Assembly (NCBI GenBank): GCA_964016885.1
Contig: OZ024743.1
Location: 13,479,586-13,543,585, forward strand
DNA length: 64,000 bases
Direction: 5' to 3'
From: Eledone cirrhosa
Taxonomy: Eukaryota > Mollusca > Cephalopoda > Octopoda > Eledonidae
Positions 49,951 to 60,252 of this stretch are shown here, piece by piece (the first letter of the stretch is position 1; the number at the start of each line of letters is the position of its first letter). The position numbers and the translations under genes are program-made. The notes beneath the pieces are model-generated. The model did not search any database, was not told the origin of the DNA, and saw only the letters and a program-made list of their open reading frames with translations.

Positions 49951-52456
49951 ATGCTAACAAAGAGTTACTTGCCTTTATCTCTGAAGAATATTCCCATACC
50001 CTCTAGAAATACTTATGAAAAACTCTTGATTGCTAGCATTAACTCTTTCGTAAAACGGATTAGATGGCGTGCATTCCATTTTGATAGTAATAGGAATAGG
50101 ATTAACCCCCAGGATAAAACTTCATTTGATAACTTCGGCTTCAAAACTTATAAAAGTCCACCGCATAATGTTCTACTAGATAGTTTTGAGAACGATTTAC
50201 TTTCCCTTGTCAGAAATATTAAATATAAGCGGCGTAACAAATATGGGAACTACAATAAATTTAGCAGGTTCCAGTCTAAACTTAAGAATAGTGTTAAGGA
50301 TTTTAAAGGGAATGAGTCTATACTTGACCCGGCTGACAAGACTAAGAATTTTTACTCTATGGATTATAATGCCTACCGTAATTTTATGTATAAGGAGCTA
50401 CATAAACATTACAAAAAACAACGCAGGATAATTTGGATCAAATTAATAATGATAGTTTCAAATCTGGGTCTGGATAAATATACCCAACCATATTACCCTA
50501 GAGAACCTAGATTCACACTTAAGCATCATAAGGTAGACTTTTTAAGTAATCCTACTGTTAGACTGATCAGTCCTTCTAAGTCTGATATAGCTATAATTAG
50601 TAAAAAAATTCTTGACCAGATTATTCCTACCGTTAGGGACAAGATTCGTTTTAATCTATGGGGGAATACTATGAATGTTATTAATTGGTTCTCTAGTATT
50701 AATAAGCTTAAGTCTAGTAGGTTTATCCAGTTTGATATCGACGCCTATTACACGTCGATTTCACCTATCCTCCTCAATAAAGCCTTAATTATGGTCATGC
50801 GAATGTCTAGTCTTACGCGACCCCAGATTGATGTTATACTAGCGGCCCGTAAGACTATCATCAAATTCGAGGATACACTTTGGACGCGTAAGAATACACC
50901 CAATAACTTTGATGTTACCATGGGTTCGAGTGATTCTGCGCAGGTGACTGATCTTGTTGGGCTGTACCTCTTAAACGAGCTTTATGTTAGCTTTCCGCAC
51001 CTTAAAGGTGGACTTTATCGTGATGATGCATTATTTGTGATAAACTCTAGTACTAATAACATTGAACATAATAGGAAGAAGTTATATAAGTTTTTTAAAA
51101 ATTTTAACCTTTCGATCACGATAGAGCAGTTAATTTTTTTGATGTGAAATTAGACTTAGTTACTAATAATTATAAACCCTTCCACAAGCCCAATGAGTAC
51201 TCTCTTACGTCAATCCTAATTCCAACCACCCTAAATCTATGATTAGTTCTATTATTAACGGTGTATCCAATAGGATCTCCACACTCTCTAAAGATATAGG
51301 AATTTTTAATTCGCATGCTGAGTATTATAATAATGCCCTAGCTAACTCTGGTTACTCTGGTAGGCTATATTATAAAGATGACAACCTAGAAACGATTCCG
51401 ATTACCCATAGTAACGTGATATCCCACAATATGGCCTTTAATGGGGGTAGAAAACATAGGAATTATAGAAATTTTATAGATAAATCCAAACCGCACCCTA
51501 CGAATAACAACCGCAATAGTAATTATAATAGTGTGTCTAATGGACAGGATAGACGCTCTGAACGTACACCCAGTGGTAATGTTATAGCGGTTTCTACTAG
51601 TGTTAATTCAATTAGTCCTGACATAAACCCTGATCCTATAGATAAAATACCTGATAGAAATATTAAAGGTAAGAATAGGAGAAGGCTTAATACCTACTTT
51701 AACCCACCTTATAATTATGATGTACTAATTAGTATCCCTAGGTCTTTCTTTTCTATTTTGGAGAAAAATTTCCCTCCTGCTAATAAATATCATAGTATCT
51801 TCAATAAGAATGTCATTAAACTCTCCTTTTCTACTACCCCTAACATTAGTTCACATCTTGCTAGCACTAATAATAAGAAATTTAGGGACAGCTACTGCTC
51901 TTTACTTACTACTAATTTAGATAGTTCTATTAATAACGTACCACCCGAGAAAGACTTGTTGTCAAATAACCCTAGGAATAATACTTCGCGAAATGAGTTA
52001 ATCACTAATACCCGTAAGTGTAGTTGTAGAAGAAGTAATAGCTGCCCTTTAAATGGTTACTGCCTCTCTAGGAATATTGTCTATGCATGTGATGTTAGGA
52101 CTAATTCATCTTGTAAAACATATATAGGCCCCACATCTAATACATTTAAAACGAGGTTTAATTCGCATGTCTCTAACTTTAAACATATCAAATTTAAAAA
52201 CTCAACTTCTTTGGCGCATCATATTTGGGATTTAAAAGTGACTGGTATACCGTACAGTCTGTATTGGCGTATTGTAGCCCATTCTAACCACTATTCCACC
52301 CACGTTAAATTCTGTAATCTTTGCATTCTAAAGACCCATTGTATAATTTTCTCTAAGAACGTATTGCTTAATAGAAAATCGGAAATCTTTTCTTCCTGTC
52401 CACATGCTATCTCTAATTCCTTCTTCTATTATAAACCTAAAAGCTCAGGTAGCTGA
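49951..52456 (+). pseudogene. PLE polyprotein: reverse transcriptase (YRDD) and GIY-YIG endonuclease, nearly intact
   Basis: The first ATG in the frame is 49951; the open frame extends upstream into the pseudo-LTR (49897). The N-terminal region has the PLE signature IKRIRWRAFHF-like NSFVKRIRWRAFHF. RT motif A is FIQFDIDAYYTSIS, motif B FDVTMGSSDSAQVTDLVGLY, and motif C GLYRDDALFVI with YRDD at 51015-51026. Two single-base indels, in a T-run near 51131 and near 51212, break the frame; reading across them the protein continues as YKPFHKPNEYSLTS and NPNSNHPKSM. From 51239 the frame is open to 52456: RISTLSKDI, NPPYNYDV, a Cys cluster CSCRRSNSCPLNGYC, then NIVYACDV, KTYIGPTSNTFKTRF and LAHHIWDLK of the GIY-YIG endonuclease, and CNLC. 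Only the two indels separate this from a full ORF of about 830 codons. Confidence 0.85.
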
Positions 52457-53887
52457 TTTTTTGGAATCACACTTTGCTACTCTGGTTTGGACGTCTTGTC
52501 TAGATATCTTTTATATTTTATATTTTTTATTTTTATTCTTATTTTTATTTTTATTTTTATTTTTATTTTTATTTTTATTTTTATATTTTTTATATTCCTT
52601 AAGCTTCATGATACACCAATTACTCTTTTCTGTGAGTTATGGTGTCTATATAGGATGGGGTCTTCTATAGCTGGACGTAAATTTTTCATCACCATTGGCG
52701 AATTGATGCACACAATCTCTTAAGCCGGTTGATGTGTGTAAGTTTAGCACATGAGTGATTCTGTGGGTATAGGGTTTTGTATCTGTGGGTATGTTTGGTA
52801 GATATATATTTTTTGTGACTATGTATATGTGTGTTGACTTTTAGTTATATGTATAGCACAATTGTTTGTGGCGTATCCGTATCCATTAGCTGTTTGGATT
52901 CCTTATCACTTTGGTTTTTTTAGTTCACTATTATTATTATTAGTTTTCTACGGTTTATTGATTTTAGTTTTCTAGTTTTTTTAGCTGTTTTAGCCTATTT
53001 AACACCTTGTCCATTATTATATTTTTACTCATCCTTTGTCGACTTATGTATTTCTATTTTTATATTCATCCTTGGTTGGAGTGTATCTCATTGCCTCCTA
53101 GAATAGCTAATAGTTTGATTTTAGTCTTCTACATCTACGGCTAATGAACCTCATTCTTTCTACACTTAATCTTCGCCTTATTGAATATATATATATTATA
53201 CTTTTATGTTCCTTCTTGTCCTCCATAGTTTTACTTCTTTCTGTTCCTTTTTGTCTACCATAGTTTTAATTGGAATTTTTACTTTGGATAACGTCAGTCG
53301 TCATAACGGAAATTAATATATCTTCGATGAATGTATTAGTTCATTTATTGAAATATCTTAATCTCTATCGGCATTGGTGACTTAAATTTTGTTCCATATG
53401 GAGTGCCCCAGAATGTTTATTCATCTATTATAAGATTAATTAAATTAATAAGGGTTTCAATTCAATTTTTTGATTTTGAATAGTTGTATCTTTTATTTTC
53501 ACCTAACAGTTTGTTGCGCCTACGCGATTTTGTGTTTGTGTTTGTTTTTATTTTCGTTTTGTTTTGCTATCATATGCTTTGTTGCTTCTGTCTGTCTTTT
53601 CTATCTTCTGTCACTTGTGTCGATGAATATATTGTATAAATATGTTTTATAACTTTCTCCCTTGCTATTATGTGTCTGGTATTGAAATATTAATATGTAA
53701 TATTATATGTATTTGAATTGCCTATATATCCGTATATTTATTGTCTATTATATATATATATATTTTTTTTTTCACCATACTTTATTTTATTTTATGGTAT
53801 TATTTTTTACCCTGTGGAATACCTTATGTTTTTATACACGTTTTGTTGACTTTGCATGGTACGTTGGTTGTATTTATATAATTTTTT
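52457..53887 (+). other. PLE 3' untranslated region
   Basis: T-rich non-coding DNA between the polyprotein stop and the terminal repeat, including a (TTTTTA)n block at 52514-52590. No other feature recognised. Confidence 0.6.
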
Positions 53888-54545
53888 AATGTCAATATAT
53901 TATTTTCATTGATTTTAGTATTGTTTAATCACACCGTCAGGGTGATTATTCTATTATAATGCTTATATTTATATATTTATGTTAATATGTGTATGTGTAA
54001 ATGTGTATATGTGTGTGTATATATATGTGTCGGAGTGCGTGTAGATATATATATATATTAAATTTTATTTCCGTACTATGTATTGTATTGTATTATATAT
54101 TATATTATAATTTTTATATCTTATTTCTCGCATCATATTACTATGTTGTATTTCAAGTATTAGACTTATATTGTACTTTTAACGTGGGTTTGTTTAATGT
54201 TTGCTTGCTCTCTTGCCCTATAGTTTTTATTTACAAATGCACCCTATTAGGTTTAATATGTCTTTCCATGATAATTTTCCTAAATTTTCCTAAATATCCA
54301 TTCGCTATTCTTCTGAATTTTGGCTTGTTCTAGCCATATTTCTTGTCTTTTTCCTTGCTCTGATGAGTCCTAATTAATGGGACGAAACATTGTCAGCAAA
54401 TAAAGATTTTTAATGTATTAAAGGCTTCTTTGTTAATATATATAATTTTTCGGCTCTGTTTGATAACATTGAGCTATATCTTATACTGTCATTTCTCTAA
54501 TACGACGAGTCTATTTAACTCTAATGCACTCAAGTATTTTTATCT
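53888..54545 (+). repeat. PLE 3' terminal region; right pseudo-LTR is 54210-54545
   Basis: 54210-54545 repeats 49541-49881 directly. 53888-54440 is repeated in inverted orientation at 48975-49540. Contains the hammerhead at 54355-54399. Confidence 0.85.
54355..54399 (+). ncRNA. Hammerhead ribozyme, canonical, right pseudo-LTR
   Basis: Stem I TTGCT (54355-54359) pairs with AGCAA (54395-54399). The core is CTGATGA (54360-54366). Stem II is GTCC (54367-54370) with GGAC (54380-54383). GAAA lies at 54384-54387. Minimal stem III is A-C / G-T around ATT, and U16.1-C17 are T54393-C54394 with the predicted cut after C54394. All invariant bases (C3 U4 G5 A6 G8 A9, G12 A13 A14, A15.1-U16.1, C17) and the G10.1-C11.1 pair are present. 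Small type I hammerheads of this kind are known from PLE terminal repeats. Confidence 0.88.
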
Positions 54546-54569
54546 CATATATATATATATAAGCAACAG

Positions 54570-54654
54570 GGATATTTTTATCTGATGAGGGCGTGCCAAA
54601 GTGCTGGTACCCTTGAAATATATATAAATATAATTTCCATTTATTTAATATCAT

Positions 54655-54660
<6 letters not shown>
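54570..54660 (+). repeat. Half copy of foldback family F5 with a degraded hammerhead-like core
   Basis: ATTTTTATCTGATGAGGGCG ... GGTACCCTTGAAA and TTTCCATTTATT..AATATCATTGATAT match the right arm of 59272-59592. Stem I pairing is poor here. Confidence 0.6.

Positions 54661-54731
<71 letters not shown>
54657..54731. repeat. (AT)n microsatellite
   Basis: About 37 AT units. Confidence 0.9.
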
Positions 54732-54733
<2 letters not shown>

Positions 54734-55289
54734 AAAATGTTAAACACCGTCGGCAGAGCTCAAACCCTTTCGACTGCCATACATTGCGTTAAGCTCCTCG
54801 TGGTATTATGATTTCGACTGCCAGAACGTTCTTCTTGATGGATAAAGACCTTTGCCTTTAGTTTGTCTATTCATTTAAAGAAAAGATTAAAAGTTCCCAT
54901 TTAAAAAAAGTGTTTTCGTTTTGCCTTTTTCCGTTCGTGTTCCATTCTTTATTTATTTTCCAAATTTTCTTATTTCCTTATGACGTACATGTTCTTTCTT
55001 CTCCAACCAATAATTTCAATGGGATGCATATTTAACACCATCATTTACTTTCTTCTTTAGTCTGCTTCTCAAGACATTACTCTTCGATTTGACGAGCTGT
55101 GGAAAAGTCATGTCCACCTCCACTTCCTTCACGATGTAGACACTGGGATTCAGGTGTAATGCGTGGGCATATGTACTACATTAGCCTATTCGAAAGAATC
55201 TTAGTGAATGACTAGCAATAGTGGTAAATGATTTGCAATAGTGGTCTGATAACGAAATGCTGCTGAATTAGTCACATATTTTTTGCATT
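54732..55289. other. Gene-free stretch
   Basis: No firm homology; could include more of the minus-strand LINE described next. Confidence 0.4.
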
Positions 55290-55760
55290 AATCTTTGTAC
55301 AGTGAGACCATAGTTGCATTCTTGCAATCCCGTGGCACCATTTCAAATCGTAAGAAATATGTCATATAGCAGCTTCTTGGTTCAATCTCTACAACACAGC
55401 AGCACTTCCACTGGTATGCCATCTCATCTGGGGCTTTATCTTTATTTAACTGACTGGATCGACTCCCCCATAGACTGAATATTATTTAATCCTTCGGTCA
55501 TGTCAAATTGGGGTAAATGTCAGTTATAGTCGCAGCCACAAGAGATAGTTTGTGGAACAGTTCCCTGTTGTGTTTCTCTCAACGCTTCACAATTCCAGCA
55601 GAATCCTTGATATGAATGTTACCATTTTAGAGTTCAGAGTTGCCAAATGGACACATGAATCCCCCAAATTTCTTCAAGCAAGCTGTATATAAGCTTTGCG
55701 TCCTTTCTATATGTTGCGTCCTGAATCTCTAATGACCAATCATCCTTCATTTTACTTATT
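55290..55760 (-). pseudogene. LINE reverse transcriptase remnant
   Basis: Minus-strand translation gives disjoint but ordered LINE phrases: AKLIYSLLEEIWG, HIKDSAGIVKR, KAPDEMAYQW, and MVPRDCKNATMVSLYKD at about 55300-55345. The last corresponds to the VPxDFKDATIVxLYK block that precedes the RT core in many metazoan LINEs. Several frameshifts and stops. The 5' and 3' limits are uncertain. Confidence 0.6.
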
Positions 55761-56817
55761 CACTTACCCCATATTCACGGCTTTATAATCGTTCAATTCA
55801 TACAAATGACCTTCCCCGGGAATTACGGTTTCGGTGAGTGTAATCCATCTTGTATCATACCAGTTTGGAAACCACAGTTACTGTCTTTCTCTCTGTACTA
55901 TTCTCAGAGTCTTAGAATTTACGGTTATTCCAAAAATTCACTTTCAGACATTTATTGTGTTTCTTCTCTAATTCGCACCTCTCATATATTGACAGTAGCA
56001 CTAAGGGAGCGTTAAAGCATAATAGGCGTGTATATAAAAGCATATACTCTATATTCGCGTAAACGGGAATAAATATATGATAATCTCACTATCAAAGAAA
56101 AACTATTTTCTGGAAAGAAAAAAACCTTTCTCTCTCGCTCCCCCTCTCTCAATATATATATATATACTTTAAAACTGATAGCGAATGGGCTTCTAAATGT
56201 TTTTAATTAAATATACGGCATATACGGTATATATCGAAACAAATATTGTTATACTTAGGGAGGGTCATATTGTTGTAATAATATTGCCAGAGATAATAAC
56301 AGGAAAAACGAATGGAATAACAACAATCATACCCAAACAAACAATACTGACTTAAGGGAAATATAAATAAATAAATAAATAAATATATGCACACGTACAA
56401 TAACAACAAACACATATAAACACAGACTAGTAAACAAAGATAGATCCCCAACACTAAAACACATACACTCAAACGCGAACACACACACCAAACATTGTAC
56501 ACACATGAAAACGCATGCGCAATGAAGGCGACAAAAATAAAATAAAAATGGCGTAAACATTACAATGCAATACAATAGGAGGGAATATGATAATAGTACC
56601 ACTGATGATCTTGCAGATGTGCAACAAAAGAACTTTGTTAGACTATATATATATTTATATCTGTATTTTTAACGGTTGGTCAGTCTATGATAAACATTGA
56701 TTGGTAAATAAATATGGAGATATAAAAGATACTGAAGCGAAAACCAATCAAACCGTGAGTGTGTTCTGTTATTATTTCTGGCAATATTATTGCAACAATA
56801 TGACCCTCCCAAAGTAT

Positions 56818-56820
<3 letters not shown>
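55761..56820. other. Gene-free stretch with a spaced inverted repeat
   Basis: 56243-56302 (GTTATACTTAGGGAGGGTCA..) is inverted at 56765-56823 (..TGACCCTCCCAAAGTATAAC), ~460 bp apart. The rest shows no recognised feature. Confidence 0.6.
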
Positions 56821-56882
<62 letters not shown>

Positions 56883-56902
56883 CACATACATACATACATA
56901 TA

Positions 56903-56942
<40 letters not shown>
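56821..56942. repeat. Two (AT)n arrays separated by CATACATA
   Basis: (AT)n 56821-56876 and 56900-56941. Confidence 0.9.
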
Positions 56943-56945
<3 letters not shown>

Positions 56946-57424
56946 CATGAGAAGAAAGAAGAATACTGCGTGGTTGCACATAGGTTACATATGATAAAAA
57001 TAGTCCTTCGTCAGTGATTTTCCAACCATCATTGGTATTTCATCGCATTAAAAATCAGATACCTCAGGTTGGTGCGAGCAATAACTAAAAAAAGTTATTG
57101 GGACCAGCAAATCGCGTAAAGCGAGGGGGACAAGTGAACAACATAGAAGGATAAAAGATATATCAAAGGTATATATTGAGTTAGAAATTCAAAATAGTCT
57201 CTTACAATAAAATAGCACCAGGAAAGAAATTTTTCCGAGGCGTATATTATAATTGAATATAAAAGAAAGATAAACACAGATATATACATATATTTGTTCA
57301 AATCGTAAGGGACCAGATTCGCTAAGGTGAAAAGAATACTAATTATGGACAATAGGGTTTGCCAGACTCAATTTAAGAATAAATCAAGAAAATAAATATA
57401 AATCGGAATTGTGGTAACTACCAA

Positions 57425-57505
57425 TCACCCAGACAGCTTTTGGCTATGCTGTTTCGCAAAATTAATTGTGAAGAGGAATACCTATACTTGCTCGTCAGTG
57501 GGTGA
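57425..57505 (-). ncRNA. Hammerhead ribozyme, canonical, F2 unit on the minus strand
   Basis: Read on the minus strand: TCACCCA (stem I), CTGACGA (complement 57492-57498), stem II starting GCAAG and closing TTTTGC, GAAA, stem III CAGC/GCTG with loop ATAGCCAAAA, TC, then TGGGTGA closing stem I. All core bases are present. Confidence 0.85.
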
Positions 57506-58077
57506 AGAATTAGTATCCTGGTCACTTCTAAGTATATAAAAAAAATGAATAGTGTGCGTATATATAATAACGCACATGGTATCGGAACTAAGCGTGTCTC
57601 ACAAACTCACACCACTAAAAATAGCAGCCAGGTTTACTCGACATTTGAATTAGCTCAACAAATGAACGGAGCCTAATATATCAAAGGTATATATTGAGTT
57701 AGAAACTCAAAATAGTCTCTTACAATAAAATAGCTTTAGGAAAGAGATTTTTCCCAGCCGTATATTATAATTGAATATAAAAGAAAGATACACACAAATC
57801 GTAAGGGACCAGATTCGCTAAGGTGAAAAGAATACTAACTATGGGAAATAGGGTTTGCTAGACTCAATTTAAGAATAAATCAAGAAAATAAATACATACC
57901 TTTGAAATATTCGGCTCCGTTAATTTGTTGAGCTAATTCAAATGTCGAGTAAACCTGGCTGCTATTTTTAGTGGTGTGAGTGTGTGAGACACACTAAGTT
58001 CCGATACCATTTGCGTTATATATACGCACACTATCCAGTTTTTTAATATACTTAGAAGTGACCGGGATACTAATTAT

Positions 58078-58158
58078 TCACCCACTGACGAGCAAGAATA
58101 GGCATTCTTCTTCACAATTAATTTTGCGAAACAGCATAGCCAAACGCTGTCTGGGTGA
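58078..58158 (+). ncRNA. Hammerhead ribozyme, canonical, first F2 unit on the plus strand
   Basis: Stem I TCACCCA (58078-58084) with TGGGTGA (58152-58158), 7 bp. Core CTGACGA 58085-58091. Stem II GCAAGA with TTTTGC (6 bp including one G-U) and a 24-nt loop. GAAA 58128-58131. Stem III ACAGC/GCTGT with a 10-nt loop. U16.1-C17 are T58150-C58151, with the predicted cut after C58151. The full-length stem III sets it apart from the minimal PLE form. Confidence 0.88.
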
Positions 58159-58572
58159 TTGGTAGTTACCACAATTCCGGTTTGTATTTATTTTCTTGAT
58201 TTATTCTTAAATTGAGTCTGGCAAACCCCATTGTCCATAGTTAGTATTCTTTTCACCTTAGCGAATCTGGTCCCTTACGATTTGGTTTATCTTTCTTTTA
58301 TATTCAATTATAATATACGGCTCAGAACCATCTCTTTCCTAGAACTATTTTATTGTAAGAGAATATTTTGAATTTCTAACACAATATATACGTTTGATAT
58401 ATTCGGCTCCATTCATTTGCTGAGCTAATTCAAATGTCGAGTAAACCTGGCTGCTATTTTTAGTGGTGTGAGTTTGTGAGACACGCTAAGTTCCGATACC
58501 ATGTGCGTTATTATATATACGCACACTATTCAGTTTTTTAATATACTTAGAAGTGACCAGGATACTAATTCT

Positions 58573-58645
58573 TCACCCACTGATGAGCAAGAATAGGTAT
58601 TCCTCTTCACAATAATTTTGCGAAACAGCATAGCCAAACGCTGTC
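58573..58645 (+). ncRNA. Hammerhead ribozyme truncated after the cleavage base, second F2 unit
   Basis: TCACCCA, CTGATGA (58580-58586), stem II, GAAA, stem III CAGC/GCTG and TC are intact, but the 3' strand of stem I is gone. After GCTGTCT the sequence jumps to TAACGAATCTGG, i.e. ~115 bp of the unit are missing, with the junction one base past the predicted cut (C58645). Confidence 0.75.
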
Positions 58646-58677
58646 TTAACGAATCTGGTCCCTTACGATTTGAGCAC

Positions 58678-58742
58678 ATATATATATATATATACATATA
58701 TACGTATATATATATATCATATATATATATACACATATACAC
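58678..58742. repeat. (AT)n with ACAT interruptions
   Basis: Abuts the truncated F2 unit. Confidence 0.85.
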
Positions 58743-59271
58743 ACATTAGAAGAATTATAAGCTACCAGTTATACATCGCTGCAAACATATTTTTATAACT
58801 TCGACTTTCAAATTTTTTAATTATCTCTTATATATCATGTTGACTTTTTATATTTTGAAATCAAAATTAATGGAAATTTCAAAATTAGATTTAGAGATTC
58901 TAATTTTAAAATCAATAGATATTGTTTTAAAAATACATTATTTATTTCTCGCAAAAATCAATAATCTACTGAAATAGGTTGTTTTTAAATAAAAGATAAC
59001 ATTTCAATGGAGTTCATTGGGATATAATAGGACATGAACGTAATTGAACTATTTTTAAACGTAATTGAGGCTCACAGGATTTGTCACAAAAGATGGAAAT
59101 ACAACTAAACAGTTGATCACAAACACAGAAACTGCGCGCGCACACACACACGCATATACATCATATATATATACATATATATATATATATGCAAAGCGAT
59201 ATTTAATTTGTTGGTTATTCAACAAATTTATTTATAACAGTTTCAAAGCACTCTACAGTTTCTTCTGGAGC
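58743..59271. other. Gene-free AT-rich stretch
   Basis: Nothing recognised besides a CA run at 59138-59150 and AT at 59163-59190. Confidence 0.5.
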
Positions 59272-59584
59272 ATGATATCAATGATATTAATAAATGGAAA
59301 CTACCTATATAAAACCATATTTATTTTATTATATACATTTCAAGGGTACCAACATGTTGGTACGCCCGCATCAAATAAGATACACAAGTTGTTTTATAAA
59401 TATTGACATATCCAAAGAACAAGAACTTATCGTTTGAAGTTCTTGTTCTTTGGATATGACAATATTTATAAAACAACTTTTGTATTTTATCTGATGAGGG
59501 CGTACCAAAATGTTGGTACCCTTGAAATATTTATAATAAAATAAATATGGTTTTATAAAGATAGTTTCCATTTATTAATATCAT

Positions 59585-59592
<8 letters not shown>
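59272..59592. repeat. Foldback repeat family F5, ~155-bp arms
   Basis: 59272-59425 is inverted at 59437-59592 around AACTTATCGTTTGAAGTT; TATCCAAAGAACAAGAACTT is followed almost immediately by its complement. The right arm carries a foldable hammerhead; the left arm's version is degraded (TTGATGC in place of the core on the minus strand). Confidence 0.85.
59484..59542 (+). ncRNA. Hammerhead fold, family F5
   Basis: Stem I ATTTTAT (59484-59490) with ATAAAAT (59536-59542). Core CTGATGA 59491-59497. Stem II GGGCGTACC with GGTACCCTT (five Watson-Crick pairs, a C-C mismatch, one G-C, two G-U next to the core). GAAA 59524-59527. Stem III ATA/TAT with a TT loop. A59535 precedes the predicted cut. 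It shares stem I with family F8 although stems II and III are different sequences. Confidence 0.5.

Positions 59593-59662
<70 letters not shown>
59583..59662. repeat. (AT)n microsatellite
   Basis: About 40 AT units. Confidence 0.9.
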
Positions 59663-59664
<2 letters not shown>

Positions 59665-59894
59665 CTGAACAAAAACAAAACGAACACAGAAATATACATA
59701 TATGTGTTCAAATCTGGTTCCTTACGATTTGAATACATATATGTATATGTAATCCAGTTAGAGGTTGTGAGTACTCTGTGTCGTTGATAATTTCTATATA
59801 TACATATATATATATATATATATCCCTACCGGATAAGGGCCTACTACAAAATAGTTGCCTGGATTCAAGTATGGTGTACCTCAGTACTATAAAT

Positions 59895-60252
59895 TCAGGC
59901 AACTTTATATGGTGCTACATAGGTTCCACGTTTGGGGAGTTAAAAGAAAAATGGTACGTTCACAGACACTCCATGAAGAACCGTAGACTGGAGAACTCTA
60001 CAACGCTGGCCAATAACGCTGGCCAATGAAATCTGGCAGCTTAAAAACACAAACCAAGAATATAGGATTAGCTGGTCAAAATTATCGGGAGCAAGGGCTT
60101 ACCACAATGGAATGTCCCACTGCAGACTTTGCAATATGGAGCTATTCCATATTTTAAGGTACGATAAGATGCTGCTTAACAGCAAAATAGAAAGATCAAT
60201 TTTCTGTAGGCACAAAATAGCTACCAAGTTCACAAATTTCAAACCACCGTGA
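59895..60252 (+). pseudogene. PLE C-terminal fragment (GIY-YIG endonuclease)
   Basis: CYIGSTFGELKEKW begins the recognisable part in frame 0. A 13-bp tandem duplication (AACGCTGGCCAAT twice, about 60002-60027) then shifts the frame. The shifted frame continues TLANEIWQLKN, EYRISWSKLSGARAY, HCRLCNMELF and NSKIERSIFCRHK to a stop at about 60250. This is the C-terminal half of the endonuclease plus the downstream CxxC segment, comparable with 52090-52400. The rest of the PLE is missing. It lies just 3' of foldback F5. Confidence 0.75.

Larger units (their letters stand above)
57155..58675. repeat. Head-to-head repeat of a ~494-bp hammerhead-bearing unit (family F2)
   Basis: Minus-strand unit 57155-57672 is preceded, in its own direction, by a partial unit 57676-57905. 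From 57906 the same sequence runs on the plus strand as a complete unit to about 58385 and a second, 3'-truncated unit to about 58675. Landmarks in every unit: GGCTCC..TTGAGCTAATTC, GTCGAGTAAACCTGGCTGC, the hammerhead, TATTTATTTTCTTGATTTATT and AGCGAATCTGGTCCCTTACG. The two plus-strand hammerhead cut sites are 494 bp apart. No ORF. Architecture resembles retrozymes (non-coding, HHR-flanked), joined 5' to 5'. Confidence 0.85.

Noticed and set aside
56985..57010. Minus-strand ATCACTGACGAAGGAC near the start of the F2 block
   Set aside because: No downstream GAAA or stems; left unannotated.
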